Notes under the pieces: model-generated | What the model saw: the letters and a program-made list of their open reading frames with translations, nothing else | Told to the model about the DNA's origin: nothing | The model's database searches: none | Source: an uncultured Gilliamella sp. | Lineage (GTDB): Bacteria > Pseudomonadota > Gammaproteobacteria > Enterobacterales > Orbaceae | Assembly (NCBI GenBank): GCA_946482005.1 | Contig: CAMLPV010000002.1 | Coordinates: 124,001 to 188,000 of the forward strand | DNA: 64,000 nucleotides | Reading direction: 5' to 3' | Shown here: positions 7,987 to 18,394 of the stretch, piece after piece | How positions within the stretch are numbered: the stretch's first letter is position 1 | How the letters are laid out: each line of letters starts with the position of its first letter | Position numbers and translations under genes: made by a program

Positions 7987-10458
7987 ATGCAATATTATAT
8001 TAACAACATAAAAAAACAACTTAAAGATCTTGCTTTATTGAAACATGAACGTGCTCTGAATGCTATGTCAGAAGAATTTCAACGTGTTTTTTCGTTTCTG
8101 CCGGCTCTTTTTCACTTTCATGATCCTAAACTTCCAGGCTATCTAAATGAAGATATGCCTATGGGTATTGCTTGTTATGAAATTTCTGAAACCGTTTCTA
8201 CTCAATTACATAATGATTTTAATTTCATTGCTCCATTAACACCTGTCAAATCTGACATTTCAGCCCTGTATTCAATGGGAAGTACATGTTCAATTGGACA
8301 ATCAGTTGCATCAGATTTGGATATTTGGATTTGTATTGAAAATAATTTATCAGCAGACCGAAAGTCATCTTTACAAAAAAAATGTCGTTTAATTGAGCAG
8401 TGGGCAAAAGAATTAGGGGTTAAATTAACCTTATTTGTTGTAGATGTAGATCGCTTTATCAATAAACATCATGAATGTTTAATCGGTGAAAATTGTGGTT
8501 CGGCACAACATATACTATTGTTAGAAGAGTTTTATCGTTCGGCTAACTTATTGGCAGGTAAATTATTATTGTGGTTTGCAGTGCCTAGCGATTTAACTAT
8601 CAATAACACCAAATATCCGACTTATGAAAAGTGTGTTCAAGCATTAATTGAACAAAATATTATCATACGTGATGAATGGATCGATTTTGGTTCATTAACT
8701 GGACTATCTGCAGAAGAATATTTTGGTGCTAGCTTATGGCAACTTTATAAAAGTATTGATTCGCCATTTAAAGCCGTATTGAAAACGTTATTACTCGAAG
8801 CTTATTCATGGATTTACCCTGAAAATAAACCAATCGCTTATGAGATGCGAAGTTACATTCAAAAGGCAGAAATTAATCAAGGTTGCTATTTAGATTCGTA
8901 CTATATGCTTTTGCAAAGGTTAACTCATTACTTAGTTGAAACTGAAGATTTTGCACGATTAGAACTGATTAGAACGTGTTTTTATCTAAAAGTTAATGAA
9001 CAATTATCTGTTCCAACTAGCTTGCCATCGTGGCGTCGAAAAGTTCTTGATGATTTAGTGAAACAATGGGGATGGAGTAAAGAGTTCATTGCTAAATTAG
9101 ATGCCAGTAATACTTGGAAGATAGAACAAGTTCGTGAAATACACGAAATATTATTACAGACTATGATGACAGGTTATCGCAATTTACTGAATTTTGGTCG
9201 TCGTAATAATTTAGATTCACTAATTAGCCCACAAGACTTAGCGATATTAACACGTAAACTTTATGCTTCTTTTGAAGTATTGCCAGGTAAAATTACTACA
9301 TTAAAACTGAATATTTCTAATAATTTACAAGAAGATACACTTACTTTTATTTATGTTAAAGAAGATAGAATAAATCGCTCCGGTTGGTACGTATATAAAC
9401 AAAAGCCAGTTTTAAATGACATTATTGGTCACCAATATATAGAATATAGTAAATATTTGGTTAAATTAGTTAGTTGGTGTTATTTTAATAATATGATTTA
9501 TGACTCAACAGAGTTTTATTATCATAATGGTGAAGATCGGGATAAGACTAAAATAACCAAATTTATTAAAGATCTAAAAGCATATTTTCCTATTAATGTT
9601 CCAACCGCAACGGAAGAACAACTTTATGGACCCTGTGAGATACGTCACTTAGCCATCATTTTAAATCTCGAAAACGATCCTACATCTAATTTAAATTTAG
9701 AAGATGAATTTAATTCGAATGTATTAAATTATGGTGAAAATGAATTAAGCTTAGTTGGATCGATAGACTTACTATACCGTAATTCTTGGAATGAAATTCG
9801 TGTCTTACATTTTAATGGTAAATTATGTGTTCTTGAAGCTATTAAAGCGTTACTTAACCGAATGCATAAAGATGCCGATTTACCAAATTCAATGGAAATA
9901 TTTTGTTACAGTCAATGTTTAAATAGCCAAATTAGACAACAAATAAAAAAATTGATGGATGATTGCATAGAACTGCGATTAAGTTCTACGATAAATAATT
10001 TAACGCAAGTTAAACCTTTAAGAATTGATGGCGCATCTTGGTATCTATTTTTTGAACGACTTGGTGTCTCACTTCATCAATTTGAAAATACCATTGATTT
10101 TTACGGTGCAGTATCTAATAATAAGGCTCAAGGAAGACCATTAAATATATTAGATGAAACAAATGAACTGCCTAAAGAAATAGACAGTGTAGCCTACCAA
10201 GGCGTAATTCAGTTCTTTTTCGAAGATACTGAAATGGGGTTTGATCTCTATATTTTAAATGAACATAATCAAATAGAAATATATCGAAATTGTAACGGCA
10301 ATAGAGAAAATATGGTTAAAGCCATTAATGATTTTTATGTTTTATCTGATGATAGATTTACTTTTACTACGAGTAGTTCTGTCAATTTCAATCTACCGCA
10401 ATTTTATCAAATAACTTATAATAATGCTGGTGAACGAGAGATCTACTTATTGAATTAA
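7987..10458 (+). CDS. cyaA: Class I adenylate cyclase
   Basis: CyaA makes cAMP from ATP for CRP-dependent catabolite control. The N-terminal catalytic domain contains GSTCSIGQSVASDLDIWICI, the class I signature with the metal-binding DLD. The C-terminal half is the regulatory region thought to respond to EIIA-Glc. The N terminus MQYYINNIKKQLKDLALLKH aligns with the E. coli start MYLYIETLKQRLD, so I place the start at ATG 7987 (823 residues). A TTG 45 nt upstream (7942) is also in frame, and E. coli cyaA itself uses TTG, so that start cannot be excluded. Neither start has a strong Shine-Dalgarno sequence. Confidence 0.95.
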   Translation: MQYYINNIKKQLKDLALLKHERALNAMSEEFQRVFSFLPALFHFHDPKLPGYLNEDMPMGIACYEISETVSTQLHNDFNFIAPLTPVKSDISALYSMGSTCSIGQSVASDLDIWICIENNLSADRKSSLQKKCRLIEQWAKELGVKLTLFVVDVDRFINKHHECLIGENCGSAQHILLLEEFYRSANLLAGKLLLWFAVPSDLTINNTKYPTYEKCVQALIEQNIIIRDEWIDFGSLTGLSAEEYFGASLWQLYKSIDSPFKAVLKTLLLEAYSWIYPENKPIAYEMRSYIQKAEINQGCYLDSYYMLLQRLTHYLVETEDFARLELIRTCFYLKVNEQLSVPTSLPSWRRKVLDDLVKQWGWSKEFIAKLDASNTWKIEQVREIHEILLQTMMTGYRNLLNFGRRNNLDSLISPQDLAILTRKLYASFEVLPGKITTLKLNISNNLQEDTLTFIYVKEDRINRSGWYVYKQKPVLNDIIGHQYIEYSKYLVKLVSWCYFNNMIYDSTEFYYHNGEDRDKTKITKFIKDLKAYFPINVPTATEEQLYGPCEIRHLAIILNLENDPTSNLNLEDEFNSNVLNYGENELSLVGSIDLLYRNSWNEIRVLHFNGKLCVLEAIKALLNRMHKDADLPNSMEIFCYSQCLNSQIRQQIKKLMDDCIELRLSSTINNLTQVKPLRIDGASWYLFFERLGVSLHQFENTIDFYGAVSNNKAQGRPLNILDETNELPKEIDSVAYQGVIQFFFEDTEMGFDLYILNEHNQIEIYRNCNGNRENMVKAINDFYVLSDDRFTFTTSSSVNFNLPQFYQITYNNAGEREIYLLN

Positions 10459-10580
10459 AACTGATCTGTAAAGTTAAGTCATTTTATAAAAAGTTAAATA
10501 AAATCAATATTATTTTTTGTAAAAAATGTTTTAAAGGTATTTTGATATGAAAAAAACTTATATTTCTATTAAAATAAATG

Positions 10581-10608
10581 GGAACTTTTTACGAATTTAA
10601 CAATCTAA
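10581..10608 (+). promoter_or_regulatory. Sigma-E-type promoter upstream of rpoE
   Basis: GGAACTT at 10581-10587 is followed after 16 nt by TCTAA at 10604-10608. This matches the sigma-E promoter consensus (GGAACTT, 16-nt spacer, TCnnA-type -10). It lies about 60 nt before the rpoE ATG. It implies autoregulation of the sigma-E operon, as in E. coli. Confidence 0.85.
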
Positions 10609-10669
10609 CTGTTAGTAAGCACATTTTTGGGCCACAAGCAGTTATTAACATAGTGAGGGTTGGCCTTTA

Positions 10670-11245
10670 ATGGGGGAGCAAATAACAGACCAAGTATTAG
10701 TTGATCGCGTATTAAACGGGGATAAAAATGCGTTCAATTTGCTTGTTGTTCGTTATCAAAATAAACTCGCTCATTTGGTTTCTCGCTACGTTTCAGCTTC
10801 TGAAGTTCCAGATGTTGTGCAAGAGACTTTTATTAAGGCTTACCGATCTTTAAGCCTATTTAAAGGTGAAAGTATATTTTATACATGGTTGTACAGAATA
10901 GCTGTTAATACAGCAAAAAATTATCTAATTTCTCAGGGACGTCGGCCTCCATCATCAGACATTGATGCAAGTGAAGCCGAAAGTTATGACAGTGCAGAAT
11001 CTTTAAGAGATATTGATAATCCAGAGAGTTTAGCACTTTCAAAAGAAGTTGGAAAAGTGGTATTTGAAGCAATTGAAGCATTACCCGATGATTTAAAAAC
11101 TGCCATTACATTGCGCGAAATTGATGGTTTAAGTTATGAAGAAATTGCCGAAATTATGAGTACACCTGTTGGTACAGTAAGATCACGTATTTTTAGAGCT
11201 CGTGATATTATTGATGAAAAGATTAAACCATTAATAACTGATTAA
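10670..11245 (+). CDS. rpoE: RNA polymerase sigma factor E (sigma-24)
   Basis: This 191-residue ECF sigma factor has the same length as the E. coli protein. Region 2 includes VVRYQNKLAHLVSRYV and DVVQETFIKAYRSL. Region 4 contains ITLREIDGLSYEEIAEIM and VGTVRSRIFRARD, the helix-turn-helix that reads the -35 element. It directs the envelope stress response and is held inactive by RseA, encoded next. A sigma-E-type promoter lies just upstream, and TGAGGG provides the ribosome binding site. Confidence 0.97.
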   Translation: MGEQITDQVLVDRVLNGDKNAFNLLVVRYQNKLAHLVSRYVSASEVPDVVQETFIKAYRSLSLFKGESIFYTWLYRIAVNTAKNYLISQGRRPPSSDIDASEAESYDSAESLRDIDNPESLALSKEVGKVVFEAIEALPDDLKTAITLREIDGLSYEEIAEIMSTPVGTVRSRIFRARDIIDEKIKPLITD

Positions 11246-11286
11246 ATCATTTAATTTAAAGTAGCTATAAAATTAAGGTATCTACT

Positions 11287-11847
11287 ATGCAAACAGAACA
11301 GAAACAGCAACTTTCGTCCCTTATGGATGGTGAGCTTAAAGATGATTATTTCATTGATGCTGTATCAAAAGATGAAGATTTACAGTCATGTTGGCATCGC
11401 TACCATGTTGTAAGATCCGCTATGCGTGGTGAGCTGCACAGTAGTACATTAACATTAGATATTTCAAATCAAGTTGCTCAGGCTATTGCTGATGAAAACT
11501 TATATTTTGAAATGGCAGATCAGCCAATCCCACATGAAGTCACTATACCAAAAGCTGAAAATCTATTTTGGGATCGTGTAAAAGATGCAGTGGCAAAAGT
11601 CAGTCAAGTTGGATTGGCGGCTTGTGTTACGTTAGCAATTATTGCTGGTGTTCAATATCAGCAAGGACAATCAAATAATATAAATGGCGCTCCGACATTG
11701 AATACTTTACCGGTTGGAGTCAATGTTGCGCCTGTTGGCGGTATCCAACAACATAACGACCAACAATTACTCGAAAAAAGACAATATGATAAAATTAGAT
11801 TGCTTGTACAGGATTATGAGTTACAAAAAAGACTAAATGCTCATTAA
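11287..11847 (+). CDS. rseA: Anti-sigma-E factor RseA
   Basis: RseA is a single-pass inner membrane protein. The cytoplasmic N-terminal domain (residues about 1-95), starting MQTEQKQQLSSLMDGELKDD, binds sigma-E. A transmembrane helix at about 105-122 (VSQVGLAACVTLAIIAGV) is followed by a short periplasmic region that binds RseB. In E. coli, stress triggers cleavage by DegS and RseP, releasing sigma-E. At 186 residues it is shorter than the E. coli protein (216), mainly in the periplasmic part. The operon position after rpoE supports the call. Confidence 0.93.
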   Translation: MQTEQKQQLSSLMDGELKDDYFIDAVSKDEDLQSCWHRYHVVRSAMRGELHSSTLTLDISNQVAQAIADENLYFEMADQPIPHEVTIPKAENLFWDRVKDAVAKVSQVGLAACVTLAIIAGVQYQQGQSNNINGAPTLNTLPVGVNVAPVGGIQQHNDQQLLEKRQYDKIRLLVQDYELQKRLNAH

Positions 11848-11853
11848 TTTTTT

Positions 11854-12837
11854 ATGAATTGTTTATTTTATTTAAATATATCTAAACTCAAACAGAGTAT
11901 AAAATTTATCGTTACTCTGTTCTTGATGCTATTTACTTTATCTGCCTATTCGGAAAACCACGATAAAGCTCTGCTATTGATGAATAGCATGCACAAAGCT
12001 GTTAAAACGAGTACTTACCAAATTCATTTGCTTTCTCAAGATAAAGATCAATACGTTACCACTTATGAATATTCTCATTTAGGATCAGAAAAGCAAAATG
12101 ATATCAAAGCTCAATTGCTTTATCTTGAAGGCCCTGCAAAAGAAATTATTTTGAACAATGGTGTAACGAGTTATTTTCAACCAGATAGTGCCTCTTTTTC
12201 TATTACCAGTCCACGTATTACTGAAGCTTTTCCTGATGTGATTTATAATGATTTCAACCAATTGGTTGATGTTTATGATTTTATTTTATTAGGTAAAACC
12301 AGAACAGCTAATCGTAGTGCGCAATTAGTAAAAATGATTGCTAAAGACAAAGATCGTTATAGTTATATTATTTGGATTGATGATGAAAATTTTTTGCCTC
12401 TGCGAATTGATTTGCTTGATCAAAATGGTGAAATCATAAGTCAACAAAAAGTGGTTAATTTAGACGAAAAATTCGATCCAAAAGAGATTAAAGAATATAT
12501 AGACAGTCGCAATTATCCTATCTTATTATCAATTGAAAAACAAAATGACATATTAGAAGTTTGGCGCTTAGCATGGTTACCTAGAGGATTTAAAGAAATT
12601 GCGGCCTACAATGTTAATTTTTATAATTCTGATATTGCCACTAAATTGTTTTCTGATGGTGTTTTTTCATTTACTGTTAATGTATCTTCGGAACAATCAA
12701 GCCAGCTAAATCAGCTTATTACGCAAGGTGATAGGACTATTTTTTCGACAAATATTAATAATAAAAATATCATTATTATTGGTAATCTGCCTAAAGTTAC
12801 TATTGAGCGTATTGCCCAAAATATTGTTGAGAAATAA
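11854..12837 (+). CDS. rseB: Periplasmic sigma-E regulator RseB
   Basis: The 327-residue protein has an N-terminal export signal (hydrophobic FIVTLFLMLFTLSAYS, cleavage near residue 33) and a mature part matching MucB/RseB. The large N-terminal LolA-like beta domain (YEYSHL..., LEGPAKEIILNN) is followed by a smaller C-terminal domain containing WLPRGF. RseB shields RseA from DegS and senses misplaced lipopolysaccharide or lipoproteins in E. coli. The start is 6 nt after rseA. The usual next gene, rseC, is absent here; lepA follows. Confidence 0.93.
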   Translation: MNCLFYLNISKLKQSIKFIVTLFLMLFTLSAYSENHDKALLLMNSMHKAVKTSTYQIHLLSQDKDQYVTTYEYSHLGSEKQNDIKAQLLYLEGPAKEIILNNGVTSYFQPDSASFSITSPRITEAFPDVIYNDFNQLVDVYDFILLGKTRTANRSAQLVKMIAKDKDRYSYIIWIDDENFLPLRIDLLDQNGEIISQQKVVNLDEKFDPKEIKEYIDSRNYPILLSIEKQNDILEVWRLAWLPRGFKEIAAYNVNFYNSDIATKLFSDGVFSFTVNVSSEQSSQLNQLITQGDRTIFSTNINNKNIIIIGNLPKVTIERIAQNIVEK

Positions 12838-12990
12838 TCGCAAAACTTTCGATAACACTATGCTTCGCGGTTATTAATGTGTAGAATGTGCCTTTTCTAT
12901 TTTTCGTGATTATCTAAACTGTTATTTTTGGTAATAACATTCAAGGTAATTAACAGTATATAACTAAAACATAAAATATAATTTATTGAT

Positions 12991-14787
12991 ATGAATAAAA
13001 ATATCCGCAATTTTTCAATCATTGCTCATATTGACCATGGTAAATCAACGCTTTCAGATCGTATAATCCAAATTTGTGGAGGGCTTTCTGATCGTGAAAT
13101 GGAAGCGCAAGTTCTTGATTCAATGGATCTTGAACGTGAACGTGGTATTACAATTAAAGCGCAAAGTGTTACGTTAGATTACCATGCAAATGATGGTCAA
13201 ACATATCAGCTTAATTTTATCGATACACCTGGACATGTAGACTTTTCTTATGAAGTTTCTCGCTCACTTGCAGCATGTGAAGGCGCACTATTAGTTGTTG
13301 ATGCAGGACAAGGTGTTGAAGCTCAAACCCTTGCAAATTGCTATACGGCTTTAGATATGAATTTAGAAGTTGTTCCCGTGCTTAATAAAATTGATTTACC
13401 TGCGGCAGAACCTGAGCGTGTAGCTGAAGAAATTGAAGATATTGTCGGTATTGATGCAAGTAATGCGGTTCGTTGTTCTGCCAAAACTGGGGTAGGCGTG
13501 GCGGATGTATTGGAACAATTAGTAAAAGATATTCCACCACCAGAGGGGGATTCAAATGCACCATTACAAGCACTTATTATTGACTCATGGTTTGATAACT
13601 ATTTAGGGGTCGTATCTTTAATTCGTATCAAAAATGGCGAATTACACAAAGGCGATAAAATTAAAGTTATGAGTACAGGTATGACTTATAACGTTGACCG
13701 TCTTGGTATTTTTACGCCTAAACAAGTTGATAAAGATACTTTAAATTGTGGTGAAGTTGGCTGGGTAGTTTGCGCCATTAAAGATATTTTAGGTGCGCCG
13801 GTTGGTGATACTTTAACTTTAGCTAAAAGTCCAGCAGATAAACCATTACCTGGTTTTAAAAAGGTTAAACCGCAAGTTTATGCTGGTTTATTTCCAACAA
13901 GTTCTGATGATTATGAAGCTTTCCGTGATGCATTGGGCAAATTAAGTTTGAATGACGCATCACTGTTTTATGAACCTGAAAATTCTGGCGCTTTAGGATT
14001 TGGTTTTCGTTGTGGTTTCCTTGGGTTATTACATATGGAGATCATACAAGAGCGTTTGGAGCGCGAATATAATCTTGATCTTATTACCACAGCGCCAACA
14101 GTAGTTTATGAAGTTTTAACAACTTCAAATGAAATTATTTACGTTGATAGTCCTTCTAAACTTCCAGCGGTAAATAATATTCAAGAACTACGAGAACCAA
14201 TCGCCGAATGTAATATATTGGTTCCACAAAACTATTTAGGTAATGTAATCACGTTATGTGTTGAGAAACGTGGTGTGCAAACTAATATGGTTTATCACGG
14301 TAATCAAGTTGCATTGACTTACGAAATTCCAATGACAGAAGTAGTTTTAGACTTTTTTGATAAATTAAAATCTACCTCTCGTGGTTACGCTTCATTGGAT
14401 TATAGTTTTAAACGATTCCAAATTGCTGATATGGTGCGATTAGATGTATTAATTAATGGTGAACGTGTTGATGCATTAGCCTTAATTACTCACCGAGATA
14501 ATGCACCTTATCGTGGACGAGAATTAGTGGAAAAAATGAAAGATCTCATTCCTCGTCAACAATTTGATATCGCTATTCAAGCCGCTATTGGTAATCATAT
14601 TATTGCTCGTTCAACGGTTAAACAATTACGTAAAAACGTCTTAGCCAAATGCTATGGCGGTGATGTTAGCCGTAAAAAGAAACTTTTACAGAAGCAAAAA
14701 GAAGGTAAAAAACGCATGAAACAAGTTGGTAATGTTGAGTTACCACAAGAAGCGTTTTTAGCCATTTTACATGTGGGAAAAGATTAA
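12991..14787 (+). CDS. lepA: Elongation factor 4 (LepA), back-translocating GTPase
   Basis: This 598-residue translational GTPase is equal in length to E. coli LepA (599). G motifs are AHIDHGKST (G1), DTPGHVDF (G3) and NKIDLP (G4). EF-G-like domains and the LepA-specific C-terminal domain, including [20 protein letters not shown], follow. It acts on stalled or mis-translocated ribosomes and in 30S biogenesis. About 150 nt separate it from rseB, enough for its own promoter. It is 19 nt upstream of lepB. Confidence 0.97.
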   Translation: MNKNIRNFSIIAHIDHGKSTLSDRIIQICGGLSDREMEAQVLDSMDLERERGITIKAQSVTLDYHANDGQTYQLNFIDTPGHVDFSYEVSRSLAACEGALLVVDAGQGVEAQTLANCYTALDMNLEVVPVLNKIDLPAAEPERVAEEIEDIVGIDASNAVRCSAKTGVGVADVLEQLVKDIPPPEGDSNAPLQALIIDSWFDNYLGVVSLIRIKNGELHKGDKIKVMSTGMTYNVDRLGIFTPKQVDKDTLNCGEVGWVVCAIKDILGAPVGDTLTLAKSPADKPLPGFKKVKPQVYAGLFPTSSDDYEAFRDALGKLSLNDASLFYEPENSGALGFGFRCGFLGLLHMEIIQERLEREYNLDLITTAPTVVYEVLTTSNEIIYVDSPSKLPAVNNIQELREPIAECNILVPQNYLGNVITLCVEKRGVQTNMVYHGNQVALTYEIPMTEVVLDFFDKLKSTSRGYASLDYSFKRFQIADMVRLDVLINGERVDALALITHRDNAPYRGRELVEKMKDLIPRQQFDIAIQAAIGNHIIARSTVKQLRKNVLAKCYGGDVSRKKKLLQKQKEGKKRMKQVGNVELPQEAFLAILHVGKD

Positions 14788-14806
14788 TCAGTTAAAGAGG
14801 TAAAAA

Positions 14807-15811
14807 ATGGCTGGAACATTTGCCATCATATTAACAGTAGCGACATTGATTACTGCAATCTTCTGGTTTTTAGAAAAATTTAGGTGGAAACCAGCAAGAC
14901 AACGAAAAGTAGAAGAGATTCGCAAACAACATAATGGCGAAATAGATGGAAAAATACTTGCAGAAGTAGGTAAACCAAAAGCTTGGGTTGAAAGTATATC
15001 ATCGTTCTTCCCTGTTTTATTTGTTGTATTTGTGATTCGTTCATTTTTATTTGAACCGTTTCAAATACCATCAGGTTCAATGATGCAAACTTTACTTATT
15101 GGTGACTTTATTGCAGTTCAAAAGTATTCTTATGGATTAAGAGATCCTATTACTAATACAGTATTAATTTCTACAGGCCACCCTAAACGAGGTGATGTCG
15201 CTGTATTTAAACATCCAAATAATCCTCAAATGGATTTGATTAAACGGGTGGTTGGAATGCCAGGCGATAAAATAGTATATCTCGTTAAAGAGAAGAAAGT
15301 ACTGATTTATCCTGCTTGTCAAACTAATGATGCAAATTGTGTGGGTGGGCAGAAATCTGAACCATTAGACTTACATTATACGCAACCTCAACCAAGCAAT
15401 TGGAAAGAAGTGCATCAAGAGTTTAAAACAAGTCCGAATTTTTATACATTAGAGCAATGTGCAGATAAAGGTATTGTCAATTCTCAATCTGTTTTCTTAC
15501 TTGATATGAATATACAACAAGAGACGTTAGGCGATAGACCTCATGAAATTTTAACCACTCAAGGTGCACATGAGGATCCTAATTATTTTTATCGCCAAAA
15601 TGGACAACCAATTGCTACATGGATAGTACCTAAAGATCACTATTTTATGATGGGTGATAATCGAGATAATAGTGGTGACAGTCGTTATTTTGGCTTTGTA
15701 CCTGAACAGAATTTTGTTGGTCGCGCAACAGCCATTTGGACCAGTTTTGAGAAACAACCAGATGAATGGCCTACAGGCATCCGATTTAGCCGTATTGGTG
15801 GTATACATTAA
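14807..15811 (+). CDS. lepB: Signal peptidase I
   Basis: LepB removes signal peptides from exported proteins at the outer face of the inner membrane. Two N-terminal membrane helices lie at about residues 4-22 and 66-83. The catalytic Ser91 lies in PSGSMMQTL and the general-base Lys146 in [12 protein letters not shown], both at the E. coli positions. The later box [17 protein letters not shown] is also present. The length of 334 residues is close to E. coli (324). AGAGG precedes the ATG at a proper distance. Cotranscription with lepA, rnc and era is as in enterics. Confidence 0.97.
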   Translation: MAGTFAIILTVATLITAIFWFLEKFRWKPARQRKVEEIRKQHNGEIDGKILAEVGKPKAWVESISSFFPVLFVVFVIRSFLFEPFQIPSGSMMQTLLIGDFIAVQKYSYGLRDPITNTVLISTGHPKRGDVAVFKHPNNPQMDLIKRVVGMPGDKIVYLVKEKKVLIYPACQTNDANCVGGQKSEPLDLHYTQPQPSNWKEVHQEFKTSPNFYTLEQCADKGIVNSQSVFLLDMNIQQETLGDRPHEILTTQGAHEDPNYFYRQNGQPIATWIVPKDHYFMMGDNRDNSGDSRYFGFVPEQNFVGRATAIWTSFEKQPDEWPTGIRFSRIGGIH

Positions 15812-15816
15812 TTGCA

Positions 15817-16497
15817 ATGATAATGAAAAAATTTAATCAAATACAACAATCAATTGGTTACCAATTTAATAATTTATCTTTATTAGAATTGGCACTGACT
15901 CATCGAAGTGCTAACAAATTGCATAATGAACGTTTAGAGTTTTTAGGTGATTCAATTTTAAGCTTTGTGATTGCTAATGAACTGTATGAACGTTTTGTCA
16001 AACAAGATGAGGGTGATTTGAGTCAAATGCGTGCAACACTTGTTTGTGGGCAAACACTGGCTGAAATGGGTAAAGAATTTAAATTAGGTGATTATCTTAT
16101 TCTTGGTCAAGGCGAGTTAAAAAGTGGCGGGTTTCGTCGTGACTCGATTATTTCTGATGCCGTCGAAGCTATTATTGGTGCTATTTATTTAGATAGCAAT
16201 ATCGAAACGGTACGACGTTTAATTTTGACGTGGTATCAAACTAGATTGAATAAAATTCAACCAGGCATTAAACAGAAAGATGCCAAAACACGCTTACAAG
16301 AATATCTGCAAGGCATTCATTGTGAGCGCCCATGTTATTTAATTCTTGAAGTAACAGGTGATAATCATGAGCAAGAATTCTTAATTCAATGCAAACTTGA
16401 GAATGATAGCCGTGAATATTTAGGGCGAGGTCTAAGCCGTCGCAAAGCCGAGCAAGCAGCTGCTCAAGAAGCACTTAATCAATTAGGTATAAAATGA
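15817..16497 (+). CDS. rnc: Ribonuclease III
   Basis: RNase III is a double-stranded-RNA endonuclease that processes rRNA and some mRNAs. The N-terminal nuclease domain has the signature [20 protein letters not shown]. With the start at 15817 the acidic catalytic residues fall at E38/E41, D45, D114 and E117, exactly as in E. coli, and the length is the same (226). This favours this start over the ATG six bases later. A dsRNA-binding domain occupies the C-terminal 70 residues, ending [14 protein letters not shown]. It overlaps era by 4 nt (ATGA). Confidence 0.97.
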   Translation: MIMKKFNQIQQSIGYQFNNLSLLELALTHRSANKLHNERLEFLGDSILSFVIANELYERFVKQDEGDLSQMRATLVCGQTLAEMGKEFKLGDYLILGQGELKSGGFRRDSIISDAVEAIIGAIYLDSNIETVRRLILTWYQTRLNKIQPGIKQKDAKTRLQEYLQGIHCERPCYLILEVTGDNHEQEFLIQCKLENDSREYLGRGLSRRKAEQAAAQEALNQLGIK

Positions 16498-17399
16498 CAA
16501 AAACAACACAACATTGTGGATTTGTCGCCATAGTAGGTCGACCAAATGTAGGTAAATCAACATTATTAAATCAACTACTAGGCCAAAAAGTTTCTATAAC
16601 ATCGCGTAAAGCGCAAACAACACGTCACCGTATTGTTGGTATTGATACTCAAGATAATGATCAGGTTATTTATATTGATACTCCGGGCTTACACATCGAA
16701 GAAAAAAGAGCGATTAATCGTTTAATGAATCGCGCTGCAAGTAGCTCAATTGGTGATGTCGAATTAGTAATCTTTGTTGTTGAAGGTACACATTGGAATG
16801 ATGACGATGAAATGGTTGTCAACAAGCTTAAAGATTGCAAATGCCCAGTATTGTTGGTAATTAATAAAATTGACAACGTTATCGACAAAACTCAACTATT
16901 ACCGCATATTCAAGAAATTAGCCAAAAAGTTAATTTTCTTGATGTAGTGCCAATTAGCGCTGAAAAAGGTGATGGCGTTGATATTATAAGGAAAATTGTC
17001 AAAAAACATTTGCCTGAAGGCGAACATCATTTTCCTGAAGATTATATCACCGATCGATCTCAACGATTTATGGCTTCCGAAATTATTCGTGAAAAGTTAA
17101 TGCGTTTTTTAGGTGATGAGTTGCCATATTCAGTCACTGTCGAAATTGAGCAATTCAAAGTTGATGAACGTAATGGAATGTATCGTATCAACGGCTTAAT
17201 ATTAGTTGAAAGAGATGGTCAAAAGAAAATGGTCATTGGCAACAAAGGTGAAAAAATCAAAAAAATTGGTATAGAAGCCCGCAAAGATATGCAATCATTT
17301 TTTGACAACAAAGTACATTTAGAGCTTTGGGTTAAAGTTAAAGCGGGTTGGGCCGATGATGAGCGCGCGTTGCGTAGCTTAGGTTATAGTGATGATTAA
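16494..17399 (+). CDS. era: GTPase Era
   Basis: Era is an essential GTPase that helps assemble the 30S subunit by binding near the 3' end of 16S rRNA. G1 [11 protein letters not shown]3 DTPGL and G4 NKIDNV lie in the N-terminal domain. The C-terminal KH domain includes [20 protein letters not shown]. The length of 301 residues equals that of E. coli. Translation is coupled to rnc through an ATGA overlap. recO, which usually follows in enterics, is not here; a terminator comes next. Confidence 0.97.
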   Translation: MTKTTQHCGFVAIVGRPNVGKSTLLNQLLGQKVSITSRKAQTTRHRIVGIDTQDNDQVIYIDTPGLHIEEKRAINRLMNRAASSSIGDVELVIFVVEGTHWNDDDEMVVNKLKDCKCPVLLVINKIDNVIDKTQLLPHIQEISQKVNFLDVVPISAEKGDGVDIIRKIVKKHLPEGEHHFPEDYITDRSQRFMASEIIREKLMRFLGDELPYSVTVEIEQFKVDERNGMYRINGLILVERDGQKKMVIGNKGEKIKKIGIEARKDMQSFFDNKVHLELWVKVKAGWADDERALRSLGYSDD

Positions 17400-17416
17400 G
17401 CCAAACTTAGTCAAAC

Positions 17417-17449
17417 AAAAATCAGGCATATATTTTGCCTGATTTTTTT
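17417..17449 (+). terminator. Intrinsic terminator after era
   Basis: ATCAGGCA (17421-17428) pairs with TGCCTGAT (17436-17443), with flanking A/T pairs extending the stem. The loop is TATATTT and a T-run follows to 17449. It closes the rpoE-to-era cluster. Confidence 0.9.
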
Positions 17450-17611
17450 ATCTATTAAATAGTCTTAGAAGTTGTGTTCTTTTGATTATTAATTCCTTAA
17501 AATTTTAATTGCTATACCTAATCCTATTATCCGAAAGTTAATTAATCTATATTTATAATATCTTTATTAGTTAAAGAATCGACTACTATCTGAATGATTT
17601 TTATTAAATAT

Positions 17612-18304
17612 TTAAACTTGCCCATAATAGGCATTTTTACCATGCTTACGATAATAGTGTTTATCCAATAATTCTTGTTGGATTTTTATACCGACATTCA
17701 GATTGCGAGTCGCTAATGCCATAGCAGCAATTTCTTCTAAAACAACCGCATTATGTACGGCGTCATCAGCATTTTTGCCCCATCCAAAAGGACCATGCCC
17801 AGACACAAGCACACTAGGTATTGCCATAACATCAATATTGCGTTTATTAAACTCCTCAATTATGACTTTCCCCGTATTGAGTTCATAATTATTAGTTATT
17901 TCAGTTGGTGTTAATAAGCGAGTACAAGGAATATCACCATAAAAATAATCTGCATGAGTAGTTCCTAAAGCAGGAATATCTAAACCAGCTTGTGACCAAA
18001 TTGTTGCATTTCGGGAATGAGTGTGAATAACTCCGCCGATCTGTTCAAACGTTTTATAAAGTTCAATATGCGTTTGGGTATCGCTTGAAGGATTCAGCTT
18101 ACCTTCAATTTTCTTTCCATCAAGATCAATTATGACAATGTCTTGTGTTGTCAGTTTATCATAAGGAACGCCAGATGGCTTAATGGCAATGATACCATTA
18201 TTTCTATCAATTTCTGATACATTCCCCCATGTAAACGTTACAAGTTGATAATAAGGCAATAATAAATTTGCGGCTAAAACCCGTTCTTTTAATTGAGTAA
18301 ACAT
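17612..18304 (-). CDS. araD: L-ribulose-5-phosphate 4-epimerase
   Basis: AraD converts L-ribulose 5-phosphate to D-xylulose 5-phosphate, the last step of arabinose catabolism. It belongs to the class II aldolase/AraD fold. Metal-binding histidines are in IHTHSRNATIW and in the later LLDKHYYRKHGKNAYYGQ; substrate-binding TWGNVS, KPSGVPY and SSDT are also present. In-frame ATGs lie upstream. I chose 18304 because AGGA stands 8 nt before it and the resulting 230-residue protein matches the E. coli length (231) and N terminus. It is the last gene of the ara operon. Confidence 0.95.
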   Translation of the reverse strand: MFTQLKERVLAANLLLPYYQLVTFTWGNVSEIDRNNGIIAIKPSGVPYDKLTTQDIVIIDLDGKKIEGKLNPSSDTQTHIELYKTFEQIGGVIHTHSRNATIWSQAGLDIPALGTTHADYFYGDIPCTRLLTPTEITNNYELNTGKVIIEEFNKRNIDVMAIPSVLVSGHGPFGWGKNADDAVHNAVVLEEIAAMALATRNLNVGIKIQQELLDKHYYRKHGKNAYYGQV

Positions 18305-18394
18305 ACCAAGCATCCTGTTTAATAATGAATAGAAAAAACGACTGTTCATATAGGACAATACCAATCAGCATTGTCCTTAATGCATTAATTATTA

